Part shown: positions 41,801 to 51,797 of the stretch, one piece after another
How the letters are laid out: each line of letters begins with the position of its first letter
How positions within the stretch are numbered: the first letter of the stretch is position 1
DNA from: Microbacterium oxydans
Lineage (GTDB): Bacteria > Actinomycetota > Actinomycetes > Actinomycetales > Microbacteriaceae
Assembly (NCBI RefSeq): GCF_000956525.1
Contig: NZ_JYIW01000020.1
Location: forward strand, 62,001-126,000
Direction: 5' to 3'
Length of the DNA stretch: 64,000 bases
Translations under genes and position numbers: made by a program
The notes under the pieces: model-generated
What the model was told of the DNA's origin: nothing
Seen by the model: only the letters and a program-made list of their open reading frames with translations
The model's database searches: none

Positions 41801-41918
41801 TGCTGCCTCGCCCCCCTTGTTGCCTCGCCCCCCCTGGGTCGAGCCACCCCCTTATGCGCGAGCGGCCCCTGTACGTGCGTCACTCAACGGGGTGGCTCGC
41901 ACAGAAAGGGGTGGCTCG
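41801..41918. repeat. Direct and inverted repeats at a convergent gene end
   Basis: TGCCTCGCCCCCC occurs twice (41803-41836). GAGCCACCCCCTT (41841-41853) pairs with AAGGGGTGGCTC (41906-41917) and also with GGGGTGGCTCG at 41889-41899. The right part lies in the 3' end of the trans-sulfuration gene and codes for its low-complexity tail. It is probably a repeat insertion or a bidirectional terminator. Confidence 0.65.
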
Positions 41919-43123
41919 GCGGAAGTGGCGGCGGCGGCGGTGTTGGCGGCGGCGGCGGCCTCGAACGCCTGGGAGAGGTCGGCGATCAGATCGTCGACGT
42001 TCTCGAGGCCGACCGACAGGCGCAGCACGTCTGGGGCAGGACGCGCCTCCGGCGGCACAGGGCGGTGCGTGAGCGCTGCCGGATGCTGGATCAACGAGTC
42101 CACCCCGCCGAGCGACACCGCGTGCGTGAACAGGTTCGTCGCGCACGTGACAGCGGATGCCGCGGCGAACCCGCCCCGCATGCGCATCGCGATCATCGCC
42201 CCGGTGCCGCGCATCTGCCGCTGCAGGATGCCGTGCGGGTCGCCGTCGAGCCCCGGGTAGAACACCTCGGCGACCTCGGGACGGTCGATCAGCCACTGGA
42301 CGATCCGGCGCGCATTCTCCTGCTGCTGGCGCATGCGCACCGGCAGCGTGGTCAGGCCGCGGTGCAGCAGGTACGCGCCGAGCGGATGCAGCAGCCCGCC
42401 GGTCACCGCACGCACTCGCCGCAGCGCCTCGGCCGTCTCCTCGCCGCACGCCACCACACCGGCGATCACGTCACCGTGCCCGCCGAGGTACTTGGTGGCG
42501 CTGTGCAGCGACATCGTCGCGCCGTGGTCGAGCGGGTTCTGCAGCACCGGGGTCGCGAACGTGTTGTCGACGACGACCGGCACCTCGCCCGCCTGGCGGA
42601 CGACGGCTGCGATGTCGGCGAGCTCCAGCGTCGGATTGGCCGGCGTCTCGAGCACCACGAGCGCGGTGTCAGGACGGATGCTGCCGGCCACCTCGTGCGG
42701 ATGACAGTACGTGGTCTCGACGCCGAGCAGTCCGGAGCCGAGCAGGTGATCGGTGCCGCCGTAGAGCGGACGCACCGCCACGACGTGACGGCGTCCGGTG
42801 GCACCGGTGTGCGCCAGGATCACGGCGGTCATCGCGGCCATGCCAGAGGAGAACGCGACCGCGGCATCCGCGTGCTCGAGCTCGGCGAGCGCGTCCTCGA
42901 AGCGCGCCACCGTCGGGTTCCACAGTCGGGCGTAGACCAGGCTCCCGTCCGCGGGCGGTCGACCCCCGGTGGCCATCGCCTCGTAGGAATCTCCGCCGCG
43001 TTCGATGTCCGGCAGCGGGTTCGTCGTCGACAGGTCGATCGGCAGCGCATGCACGCCGAGATCGTCGAGATCGGAGCGACCGGCGTGGACGGCCACGGTG
43101 TCGGGATGCAGCGGTGCAGTCAT
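41852..43123 (-). CDS. Trans-sulfuration PLP enzyme (cystathionine gamma-synthase family)
   Basis: A 423-residue Cys/Met-metabolism PLP enzyme. YARLWNPTVARFEDALAELE (about 64-83), AVAFSSGMAAMTAV, VVVDNTFATPVLQNPLDHGA and the PLP lysine in MSLHSATKYLGGHGDVIAG are all present. The end would normally fall near LIADLSQAFEAA, but this protein runs on for ~35 Ala/Thr/Ser residues (AAAANTAAAATSAEPPLSVR, then ATPLSDARTGAARA) encoded by repeat DNA. It may be a cystathionine gamma-lyase/synthase or a methionine gamma-lyase. The Lrp gene diverges from it and probably controls it. Confidence 0.88.
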   Translation of the reverse strand: MTAPLHPDTVAVHAGRSDLDDLGVHALPIDLSTTNPLPDIERGGDSYEAMATGGRPPADGSLVYARLWNPTVARFEDALAELEHADAAVAFSSGMAAMTAVILAHTGATGRRHVVAVRPLYGGTDHLLGSGLLGVETTYCHPHEVAGSIRPDTALVVLETPANPTLELADIAAVVRQAGEVPVVVDNTFATPVLQNPLDHGATMSLHSATKYLGGHGDVIAGVVACGEETAEALRRVRAVTGGLLHPLGAYLLHRGLTTLPVRMRQQQENARRIVQWLIDRPEVAEVFYPGLDGDPHGILQRQMRGTGAMIAMRMRGGFAAASAVTCATNLFTHAVSLGGVDSLIQHPAALTHRPVPPEARPAPDVLRLSVGLENVDDLIADLSQAFEAAAAANTAAAATSAEPPLSVRATPLSDARTGAARA

Positions 43124-43235
43124 GCCTCCACGTTGCCGGAATCACCACGTCTGCGCAGGAATCCGACAGCATCCGCCACGGAATCAATCGCGAACGCTAT
43201 TCTGTGCAGCATCCGGCATCCGAAGGAGTCCCCCG

Positions 43236-43703
43236 TTGGCGAAAGCGCAACTCGATGAGATCGATCTGGAGCTGCTCGCGGCGTTGACGCGCGACGCCGA
43301 GATCACCAACAAGGCGCTCGCGCACCGGCTCGGCCTCGCCGAGTCGACGTGCGCGCATCGCGTGCGTGCGCTGCGCGACCGCGGTGTCATCCGCGACACC
43401 CGCATCCGCGTCGACGGGGCCGCGCTCGGGTTCCCGCTGCAGGCGATCATCAAGGTGCGGCTCGCGAACCACACCGGCGAGAAGGTCACCGCCCTCTTCG
43501 ATGCGCTCGCGGGCATCCCGCGGGTGCTGCAGGTGTTCCACGTGGCCGGTGTCGACGACTTCCTCGTGCACGTCGCGGTGCAGGATGCCACGGCGCTGCG
43601 TGACATCGTGCTCGAGCACATCACGGTGCATCCGGTCGTGCGCGGCACCGAGACCCAGCTGGTGTTCGAGCTGCGCGACGGCAGCGGTCTGCTCGCGCGC
43701 TGA
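43236..43703 (+). CDS. Lrp/AsnC-family regulator
   Basis: From TTG at 43236, with GAAGGAG seven bases upstream, the product is 155 residues. The HTH is LDEIDLELLAALTRDAEITN, then ALAHRLGLAESTCAHRVRAL. The RAM ligand domain follows (KVRLANHTGEKVTALFDALA and FHVAGVDDFLVHVAV). It diverges from the trans-sulfuration gene, the normal layout for an Lrp-type regulator responding to an amino acid and controlling its neighbour. Confidence 0.9.
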   Translation: MAKAQLDEIDLELLAALTRDAEITNKALAHRLGLAESTCAHRVRALRDRGVIRDTRIRVDGAALGFPLQAIIKVRLANHTGEKVTALFDALAGIPRVLQVFHVAGVDDFLVHVAVQDATALRDIVLEHITVHPVVRGTETQLVFELRDGSGLLAR

Positions 43704-43718
43704 CGTCGCTCGCGCGGC

Positions 43719-43779
43719 GTTCCGGTCGCAGTTCGTGCCGCGCTCGACCCCGCGTCGCGGCAGAAACCGCGACCGGAAC
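43719..43779. repeat. 61-bp imperfect palindrome
   Basis: A 24-base arm at 43719-43742 (GTTCCGGTCGCAGTTCGTGC, then CGCG) pairs with 43756-43779 in 21 of 24 positions, with a 13-base loop. It lies between lrp and the acyl-CoA ligase, both plus strand, and may terminate lrp. Its sequence is different from the other repeat families. Confidence 0.7.
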
Positions 43780-43825
43780 GAGCGAGTGCGCGAAGATGGA
43801 ACGGCACATCAGCAAGGGAGCCTCC

Positions 43826-45535
43826 ATGAGCCGCAGTGCCACCGCCGCCACGCACACGATCCGCGAGATGCGCGACCTCCTGTTCGCGAACGCCACCGAC
43901 TACGAGGCCGCTCGCGCCGGCTTCGTCTGGCCCCGGGTCGAGGAGTTCAACTTCGCCCTCGAGTGGTTCGACGTCGTCGCCGGCAAGACCCCCGACCGCC
44001 CGGCGGTGCAGATCGTGTCGGCCGATCTCAGCGTGCAGCAGTGGACCTACGGCGAGCTGTCGGCGCGCTCCGATCAGGTCGCCGCGTGGCTGACCGATCT
44101 CGGCATCCGCCGCGGCGACCATGTGATCGTGATGCTCGGCAACACGATCGAGCTGTGGGAGGTCATGCTCGCGATCACCAAGATCGGCGCGGTGTCGATC
44201 CCGACCTCGACGCTGCTCTCGGCATCCGATCTCGCATACCGGATCGAACACGGGCGGGCCAGAGCGGTCGTGACGCTCGGGACGCTGGCCGAGCGGGTGG
44301 CGGATGTCGACCAGGGCATCCTGCGCATCGGCGTCGGCGACGGCATCCCCGCCGATTGGGCGCGGTTCTCGGACTCGGCGGATGCTGCGAACAGCTTCAC
44401 GCCGGACGGCGCGACGCCCGCATCCGACACCGCACTGCTGTACTTCACCTCCGGCACCACGAATCGCCCGAAGCTCGTGCAGCACACGCATGTGTCGTAC
44501 CCGGTCGGCCACCTGTCGACCATGTGGTGGCTCGGGGTGCGGCCCGACGACGTGCACCTCAACATCTCGTCACCCGGATGGGCCAAGCACGCCTGGTCGA
44601 GCTTCTACTCGCCCTTCCTCGCGGAGGCCACGGTCTTCGTCTACAACTACGAGCGCTTCGACGCGAACACCCTGATGCAGGTCATGGACACGCACCACGT
44701 CTCGACGTTCTGCGCGCCGCCCACCGTGTGGCGCATGCTGATCCAGGCTGACCTCGGCCGTCTGACGCATCCGCCGCGCGAACTGGTCGGTGCCGGAGAA
44801 CCGCTCAACCCCGAGGTCATCGATCGGGTGCGCGACGCCTGGGGCGGCACGATCCGCGACGGTTTCGGCCAGACCGAGATGACGGCCTGCATCGGCAACT
44901 CGCCGGGGCAGACCGTCAAGGTCGGCTCGATGGGACGACCGCTGCCCGGCTACCCGGTGGTGTTGCTCGACCCCGTCACCGGTGCCGTCACCGAGACCGA
45001 GGGCGAGATCGCGCTCGACCTGACCGAGTCACCGCTCGGGCTCATGGCCGGGTACTACGACGACCCGGCGAAGACCGCCGAATCTCGGCTCGGCGGCTTC
45101 CACCACACGGGCGACATCGCGGTGCGCGACGCCGACGGCTACCTCACCTACGTCGGGCGGTCCGACGACGTGTTCAAGGCCTCGGACTACAAGATCTCGC
45201 CGTTCGAGCTCGAGTCGGTCCTGCTCGAGCACGAGCTCGTGATCGAGGCAGCGGTGATCCCGAGCCCCGACCCGACGCGGCTCGCGGTCCCGAAGGCGTA
45301 CGTGTGCCTGACGGCGGATGCCGGCGACGACGAGGCCGCCGCCGCCCGCTCGATCTTCGCCTACGCGCACGAACGGCTCTCCTCGCACCTGTGGGTGCGG
45401 ATCATCGAGTTCGTGCCGGAGCTGCCGAAGACGATCTCGGGCAAGATCCGCCGCGTGGAGCTGCGTGCCCGCGAGGCAGAGCGCGTGGCGACTGGTGACG
45501 AGACCGGTCAGCACCGCGACCGCGATTACCGCTGA
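43826..45535 (+). CDS. AMP-binding acyl-CoA ligase
   Basis: From ATG at 43826, with an AAGGGAG site five bases upstream, the product is 569 residues. The ATP motif is YFTSGTTNRPKLVQHTH. GFGQTE, then YYDDPAKTAESRLGGFHHTG and VGRSDDVFKASDYKISPFEL complete the adenylation fold, and the acyl-adenylating lysine is in PKTISGKIRR. It activates a carboxylic acid with ATP and CoA; the substrate (medium-chain or aromatic acid) is not decided by sequence. An upstream ATG at 43796 is less likely. Confidence 0.9.
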   Translation: MSRSATAATHTIREMRDLLFANATDYEAARAGFVWPRVEEFNFALEWFDVVAGKTPDRPAVQIVSADLSVQQWTYGELSARSDQVAAWLTDLGIRRGDHVIVMLGNTIELWEVMLAITKIGAVSIPTSTLLSASDLAYRIEHGRARAVVTLGTLAERVADVDQGILRIGVGDGIPADWARFSDSADAANSFTPDGATPASDTALLYFTSGTTNRPKLVQHTHVSYPVGHLSTMWWLGVRPDDVHLNISSPGWAKHAWSSFYSPFLAEATVFVYNYERFDANTLMQVMDTHHVSTFCAPPTVWRMLIQADLGRLTHPPRELVGAGEPLNPEVIDRVRDAWGGTIRDGFGQTEMTACIGNSPGQTVKVGSMGRPLPGYPVVLLDPVTGAVTETEGEIALDLTESPLGLMAGYYDDPAKTAESRLGGFHHTGDIAVRDADGYLTYVGRSDDVFKASDYKISPFELESVLLEHELVIEAAVIPSPDPTRLAVPKAYVCLTADAGDDEAAAARSIFAYAHERLSSHLWVRIIEFVPELPKTISGKIRRVELRAREAERVATGDETGQHRDRDYR

Positions 45536-45563
45536 CCGCGCACACCGTTCACCACGCGTGCCC

Positions 45564-45661
45564 GTTCACAATTCAGCAAGAACGCCCGGCACCGACCCGA
45601 GTCCCCCCGGAGTCAGGCCGGCGCCGCGCACGCGCGGACACGTTCTTGCTGAATCGTGAAC
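45564..45661. repeat. 98-bp palindromic element, copy 2
   Basis: The 21-base arm at 45564-45584 (core TTCACAATTCAGCAAGA) pairs with 45641-45661 with one mismatch. The arms match copy 1 at 32628-32724, but the 56-base loop is different. It again lies between convergent genes (the acyl-CoA ligase and a small membrane protein). Confidence 0.85.
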
Positions 45662-45674
45662 CGGCGGGCTCGCA

Positions 45675-46046
45675 TCACGACGCGGAGACGACCGCCACTG
45701 CGCCGGTGACCGGCGCTGCCTTCGACGTCGCGATCACAGCCGGCCGCGTGTGACGGCCGGGCTCGGCGGCGTTCACGATCGCTCGCACCACGCCACCGAT
45801 CGCCAGCATGGCGACGAGCGCCGCACCCGAGACGATGAGCGGCAGCCACTGATTCGCGAACGATGCGGTGAAGCTCATGAGCGCGAACGGGATCCAGACC
45901 CCGACCGCTCCCCCGCTCAATCCGCCCGCACCCCGCATGATCGCGACCCCCGCCACGATCGCGCAGATCACCGCGAGTCCCGCACCGACCATCCCGATCG
46001 GCACCATCACTGCGGCGAGATCGTTCGCCAGTCGGAACGTTGTCAT
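45675..46046 (-). CDS. Small membrane protein, 123 aa
   Basis: Three hydrophobic helices (about 10-35, 46-66 and 70-90) with a short cytoplasmic tail. The second reads WIPFALMSFTASFANQWLPL. The family is unknown. It is convergent with the acyl-CoA ligase, separated by the palindromic element. The upstream gap (46047-46168) contains no other gene. Confidence 0.65.
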   Translation of the reverse strand: MTTFRLANDLAAVMVPIGMVGAGLAVICAIVAGVAIMRGAGGLSGGAVGVWIPFALMSFTASFANQWLPLIVSGAALVAMLAIGGVVRAIVNAAEPGRHTRPAVIATSKAAPVTGAVAVVSAS

Positions 46047-46168
46047 GCTGACCCCCCGGTCTGCGGAATCTCCGCATCTTCGACACTAAGGAAGTGTCAG
46101 GGGAAGGACATCCGTCTCAAGTGCCACCGGCGTCATCCTTCAGGGGGATATTCCGCGAGCACCCGCCG

Positions 46169-47665
46169 TCAGCGGCGCTCGCGGCGCCGCGAGCGACCGA
46201 GCGTCAAGCGGCGCAGGCGTGAGGAGCGGATCGTCCGCACCGGCTGCGTGAAGACCGCGTCGACGACCATCGACCCGTCGGTCGGACCGACGATCGCGAT
46301 GGCCGAGGTCTCGGTCGCCTCGAGGGGGTCGATCGGCATCCGCCCGAGTGCCCTGTGCGCACGGACGTAGGCGGGCACCAGCAGCACGATCGCGCCGAGC
46401 CAGGCCAGCGGGTTGCTGAGCGCGACCCCGGTGAACCCGAGCACAGCGCCGAGCGCCAACGCCGCGACCACGCGCATCACGAGCTCGATCACGCCGGTCA
46501 CGGTCGGCACGAGGGTGTGGCCGAGGCCCTGCAGCGCGCCGCGCAGCACGAAGAGGATGCCGAGCGCCCAGTAGCCGCAGCCGTTCACGATCAGCATGCG
46601 ATGTGCGAGATCGACGACCTCGTCTGACCCCTCGCCGACGAAGAGGCGCACCATGGGCGCGCCGAATGCGATCAGCAGGCCGCCGAGCACGATGCCGGCG
46701 CCGATCGCCATCCAGGTCGCCTCGACCACGCCGCGGCGGATGCGGTCGGGACGACGTCCGCCATGATTCTGCGCCGCGTACATCGAGACCGCGAGCCCGA
46801 GCGAGGACAGCAGCGCGACAGCGAGGCTGTCGACCCGGGATGCCGTCGTGTACGCCGCGACGGCATCGGCACCCAGCGTGTTCAGGGCCACCTGCACGGT
46901 GAGCGTGCCGATCGCGATGATCGACGCCTGGAATCCCATCGGCAGGCCGAGGCGGAGGTGCTCGGCGAAGTCCGCACGCGTCACGCGCCAGTCGCTGCGT
47001 CGCAGGTGCAGCATCGGCAGGCGCCGGCGCACGAACTCGAGGCAGAGGAGCACGGACACCGCCTGCGCGACCACGGTCGCGAGCGCGGCGCCGCCGACGC
47101 CCCACTCGAGCGGGCCGACCATGAGCACCACGAGTCCGACGTTCGCGGCGCACGAGATCGTCAGGAACACCAGCGGCGTGCGGGAGTCTCCGATCGCTCG
47201 GATGATCGCCGAGAGGTAGTTGAAGAACATCGTGGCGCCAGCGCCGAGGAAGCTGATCTGCGTGAAGATCGTCGCCTCGGCCAGGAGCTCGGGCGGGGTC
47301 TGCAGCAGGACGAGCAGCGGCTCGGCGATGAGCGGGGCTGCGACGGTCAGGACGACGCTCGTGATCCCGGAGAGGATGACGCCGGTCGCGACCGAGCGGC
47401 GGACTCCCGCGTCATCGCGCGCGCCGAAGGCCTGAGCGATCGGGATCGCGAAGCCGCTCGTGAGACCCCAGGCGAAGCCGAGCAGGAGGAACAGCAGCGG
47501 ACCGGTCGCACCGACCGCGGCGAGCGAGGTCACGCCGAGGTGGCGCCCCACGACGATCGCGTCGGCGAAGTGGTACAGCTGCTGCACGACGTTGCCGAGC
47601 AGGAGGGGGATCGAGAAGGCGAGGATGACACGCCACGGGCGACCCGTGGTGAGGGAGGTGGCCAT
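46169..47665 (-). CDS. MATE-family efflux transporter
   Basis: From ATG at 47665 the product is 498 residues with 12 membrane helices. TTGRPWRVILAFSIPLLLGN, QLYHFADAIVVGRHLGVTSL and GFAIPIAQAFGARDDAGVRR are typical of the MATE/DinF family, and residues 230-250 and 285-310 repeat the pattern in the second half (QASIIAIGTLTVQVALNTLG). The C-terminus has a basic tail, RSSRLRRLTLGRSRRRERR. It exports drugs or metabolites by cation antiport. It is convergent with nothing and divergent from the aldo/keto reductase. Confidence 0.9.
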   Translation of the reverse strand: MATSLTTGRPWRVILAFSIPLLLGNVVQQLYHFADAIVVGRHLGVTSLAAVGATGPLLFLLLGFAWGLTSGFAIPIAQAFGARDDAGVRRSVATGVILSGITSVVLTVAAPLIAEPLLVLLQTPPELLAEATIFTQISFLGAGATMFFNYLSAIIRAIGDSRTPLVFLTISCAANVGLVVLMVGPLEWGVGGAALATVVAQAVSVLLCLEFVRRRLPMLHLRRSDWRVTRADFAEHLRLGLPMGFQASIIAIGTLTVQVALNTLGADAVAAYTTASRVDSLAVALLSSLGLAVSMYAAQNHGGRRPDRIRRGVVEATWMAIGAGIVLGGLLIAFGAPMVRLFVGEGSDEVVDLAHRMLIVNGCGYWALGILFVLRGALQGLGHTLVPTVTGVIELVMRVVAALALGAVLGFTGVALSNPLAWLGAIVLLVPAYVRAHRALGRMPIDPLEATETSAIAIVGPTDGSMVVDAVFTQPVRTIRSSRLRRLTLGRSRRRERR

Positions 47666-47667
47666 GA

Positions 47668-48861
<1,194 letters not shown>

Positions 48862-48887
48862 GCGGCACGCTCGGTATCCTGAGGCGG

Positions 48888-49565
48888 ATGACCTCCGCCC
48901 GCAGCTACCCCGCGACGATCGCGGCGCCGGTCGAGCAGGAGATCGTGATCCGGAAGTCGCGCTTCCTCACACGCGTCGAGCCGGTCGGGTCGGTCGAGGA
49001 TGCGGAGGCGGTGATCGCCGGCATCCGGAAGCGGGCGTGGGATGCGAACCACAACTGCACCGCGATGGTCACCGGCCTGCTCGGCGATCAGGCGCGATCA
49101 TCGGATGACGGTGAACCGTCCGGCACGGCGGGCGTCCCGATGCTCGAGGTCCTGCGGCGACGCGAGCTGACCGACGTGGTCGCGGTCGTGACGCGGTACT
49201 TCGGCGGAGTGAAACTCGGCGCCGGCGGACTCGTGCGCGCCTACTCCTCGGCGGTGTCCGAGACCCTCGACCTCGCGTCGCTGGTGCGGCGGGCCGCGCT
49301 CACACAGGCTCGCATCGACGTGCCGCACGCAGACGCAGGGCGGTACGACAACCTGCTGCGCGACTGGGCAGGGCACCATGGTGCGACCCTCGGCGAACCG
49401 CACTATGGAGCGCTCGCGCAGCTCGAGCTGTGGGTGCCGGCGGAGGCGCTCCCGCGGCTGCACGACGACCTCGCCGCGGCGTCATCGGGCGATGTGGTGC
49501 CGGTGATCGGCGGCGAGCGCATCGTCGACGTGCCCGACACGGCGCTTCGACGCATGGGTCCCTGA
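48888..49565 (+). CDS. IMPACT/YigZ-family protein
   Basis: A 225-residue protein with the IMPACT N-terminal domain: VIRKSRFLTRVEPVGSVEDA, NHNCTAMVTG, DDGEPSGTAGVPML and YFGGVKLGAGGLVRAYSSAV (about residues 98-117). A DUF1949-like C-terminal domain follows. IMPACT proteins regulate translation-linked stress in eukaryotes; the bacterial role is not settled. The last codons and the stop TGA (49563-49565) lie inside a palindromic repeat, so the C-terminus RRMGP may have been altered by its insertion. Confidence 0.9.
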   Translation: MTSARSYPATIAAPVEQEIVIRKSRFLTRVEPVGSVEDAEAVIAGIRKRAWDANHNCTAMVTGLLGDQARSSDDGEPSGTAGVPMLEVLRRRELTDVVAVVTRYFGGVKLGAGGLVRAYSSAVSETLDLASLVRRAALTQARIDVPHADAGRYDNLLRDWAGHHGATLGEPHYGALAQLELWVPAEALPRLHDDLAAASSGDVVPVIGGERIVDVPDTALRRMGP

Positions 49566-49650
49566 GCCTGTCGAAGGGACCCAGCGCATGGGTCCCTGAG
49601 CCCGTCGAAGGGGCCAGGCGTGCGAGATGCTTCGACAAGCTCAGCAACCC
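49556..49650. repeat. Cluster of three CTTCGACAAG-family repeats
   Basis: Two copies point one way (49556-49578 and 49590-49613, core GGGTCCCTGAGCCTGTCGAA) and one points back (49630-49650, CTTCGACAAGCTCAGCAACC). The first copy contains the stop codon of the upstream gene. The same family is at 24577 and 61577-61794. Confidence 0.85.
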
Positions 49651-49723
49651 AAGGAGGTGCGGACCCGGCGAACCCACAACAGCCGGCCGATACGCTGGAT
49701 GCCGCGGTCGCGGAAGGAGTGCG

Positions 49724-50650
49724 ATGTTCGACAGCCCGCTCTCTGCCTCGGCCTACGAGATCCTCGAGGTCGACCCTTCCGTCGACGACGCCGAGCTGCG
49801 ACGCGCATACCGACTGCGGATGCGGCAGACACACCCGGACACCGGCGGTGATGCGGCCGTGTTCATCCAGGTGCAACGCGCCTGGGAACTGATCGGCACC
49901 CCCGAGGGACGCGCCGCCTACGACCGACGGACCGGCGTGAGCGAGGCCGGCAGCGGCTCGGAGTGGAGCGGATGGCGTCCGTCCTCAGCGGCTCGCACCG
50001 ACACCCGTCCGCGGGCCCGCTCCTACGGCCAGCCGGGCGGCTGGCGGCGCGAGCGCTACCTCGTCCTCATCCGCGAATGGGTCGGCCGTGGCGTCGAGGT
50101 GCCCGATCCGTACGACCCTGCGCTCGTGCGCGCTGCCCCTCGTGAGCTGCGACGGATGCTCGCCGACGCCCTCGCCGAGGAGCACACCGCCCGCACCGTC
50201 TCGGCGTTGGGCATGGGGTTCACGGTCTGGCATGACGTGGCTGCCGGGGCGGATGCCGACGACAAGCTCGATCATGTGGTGCTCAGCCCGTCTGGCCTCT
50301 ACGGCGTGATGAGCGAGGACTTCGGTGGCGTCGTCGGGTTCCGTCGTGGCGAGATCACCGGTCCGAGCCTCGGCACGCGCGCGCCGGTCACGGGCGCGCT
50401 CGCCAGGATGCGCACCGTCGCCAAGGCCGCGAAGGTGAAGTTCGGCGGCGCGATCATGGTGCTGCCGGATGATGATCTGGCTCAGGCCGTGACCTCGCTC
50501 GGCACGAGCCGAGGCATGCCGGTCGTCGTGGTCCGCCGCAGCGCGCTGGCCATGGTGCTGCGTCAGGGCGTGCCGGGCGCACGCGAGATCGGCGGCAACG
50601 AGCTGTTCGACGTGCGCACCCGCCTGCAGCAGACGGTCCGCTTCGTCTGA
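49724..50650 (+). CDS. J-domain protein with NERD-like region
   Basis: A 308-residue protein. Residues 10-70 are a J domain with the HPD motif in RMRQTHPDTGGDAAVFIQVQ. Residues about 165-250 hold a NERD-like pattern (LDHVVLSPSGLYGVMSEDFG), found in nuclease-related domains, without the complete catalytic set. J domains stimulate Hsp70 (DnaK). This is a short J-domain protein specialised for a substrate rather than DnaJ itself, since the Gly/Phe and zinc domains are missing. A GGAAGGAG site supports the start. Confidence 0.8.
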   Translation: MFDSPLSASAYEILEVDPSVDDAELRRAYRLRMRQTHPDTGGDAAVFIQVQRAWELIGTPEGRAAYDRRTGVSEAGSGSEWSGWRPSSAARTDTRPRARSYGQPGGWRRERYLVLIREWVGRGVEVPDPYDPALVRAAPRELRRMLADALAEEHTARTVSALGMGFTVWHDVAAGADADDKLDHVVLSPSGLYGVMSEDFGGVVGFRRGEITGPSLGTRAPVTGALARMRTVAKAAKVKFGGAIMVLPDDDLAQAVTSLGTSRGMPVVVVRRSALAMVLRQGVPGAREIGGNELFDVRTRLQQTVRFV

Positions 50651-50672
50651 CGCCGTCGCTCGGCATCCGTCG

Positions 50673-50717
50673 TTGACACTCGCACGCAAACCGGTTTACA
50701 CTTCATCAAACCGGTTC
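50673..50717 (+). promoter_or_regulatory. Promoter and two LacI-type operators
   Basis: TTGACA (50673-50678) and TACACT (50697-50702) form a -35/-10 pair with an 18-base spacer. AAACCGGTTT (50688-50697) lies between them and AAACCGGTTC (50708-50717) just after. The central CG pair and the symmetry are those of LacI-family operators. The site lies upstream of the LacI gene, so autoregulation of the sugar locus is expected. Confidence 0.8.
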
Positions 50718-50752
50718 AACTCGATGAGCCGGCGAGTCCACGAGGAGGTGGC

Positions 50753-51742
50753 ATGAGCCGCACGACGATCGCCGACGTCGCCCGCGAAGCCGGCGTCACG
50801 AAGGCCACGGTCTCGCACGCGCTCAGCGGCAACCGCCCGACCTCCGAGGAGACCCGCGCGAAGGTGCTCGCCGCAGCCGAGAAGCTGAACTGGGTGCCGA
50901 GCCAGAGCGCGCGTGCGCTCGCCACCAGCCGGGCCAACACCGTCGCCGTCGTCCTCGCCCGCGATCCTGCGGTCATCGCGAACGACTCCTTCTTCCCGGC
51001 CTTCATCGCCGGCGTCGAGTCCGTGCTCGCCGAGACCGAGACCGGACTGCTCCTGCAGGTGGTCACCGACCGTGCGGCTGAGGAGCGGGCGTATCGAACG
51101 CTGAGCCACGGTCGTGCCGACGGGGCACTGCTGCTCGATCTGCGCACCGACGACTGGCGCGTCCCCTTCCTCGACGAACTCGGCCTGCCGACCGTGCTCG
51201 TCGGCGCCTACGACCAGCCGACCGATTTCTCCTGCGTCCGCACCGACGACGCCGCACCGGTCCGCGAGCTCATCGCCCACCTGCGTGCGGCAGGGCACCA
51301 GCGCATCGCCCACATCTCCGGCCCCCTCGCCTACGTGCACTCGCGAGCCCGCGCTGACGCCTACCTCGCAGAGGTCGGCACCGACGAACTGCTCCGCGAG
51401 GGCGACTTCACCGCCGCCAGCGGACGCGACCTCACCGAAGCACTGCTCGCGCTTCCCGACCGCCCGACGGCGATCCTGTACTCGAACGACACCATGGCGA
51501 TCGCCGGGCTCTCGTTCGCCCGCTCGCAGGGCCTCGCGATCCCCCGCGACCTCGCGATCTCCGGCTTCGACGACGACCACCTCTCCGCCCACCTGTCTCC
51601 GGCGCTCACCAGCGTCTCATCCGATCCAGCGGCCAGAGGTCGCGCAGCCGCCCGCATCCTGCGGGACGTCATCCTCGGAGCGCAGCCGCGCACCGAGGTC
51701 GTCGACTCCAACGTCGTGCACTTCCGCGAGAGCACCGCGTAG
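50753..51742 (+). CDS. LacI-family repressor of the sugar locus
   Basis: A 329-residue LacI regulator. The HTH is TTIADVAREAGVTKATVSHA, then LSGNRPTSEETRAKVLAAAE; the effector domain runs from about residue 60. The ligand is probably a mannoside or oligosaccharide given the GH130-type gene downstream. It is separated from the substrate-binding gene by 55 bases and sits beneath paired operators. Confidence 0.92.
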   Translation: MSRTTIADVAREAGVTKATVSHALSGNRPTSEETRAKVLAAAEKLNWVPSQSARALATSRANTVAVVLARDPAVIANDSFFPAFIAGVESVLAETETGLLLQVVTDRAAEERAYRTLSHGRADGALLLDLRTDDWRVPFLDELGLPTVLVGAYDQPTDFSCVRTDDAAPVRELIAHLRAAGHQRIAHISGPLAYVHSRARADAYLAEVGTDELLREGDFTAASGRDLTEALLALPDRPTAILYSNDTMAIAGLSFARSQGLAIPRDLAISGFDDDHLSAHLSPALTSVSSDPAARGRAAARILRDVILGAQPRTEVVDSNVVHFRESTA

Positions 51743-51797
51743 TCGGCATCCGAATCACCACCCGAACGGCATCATCTGCAGTGTCAAGGAGGACACC

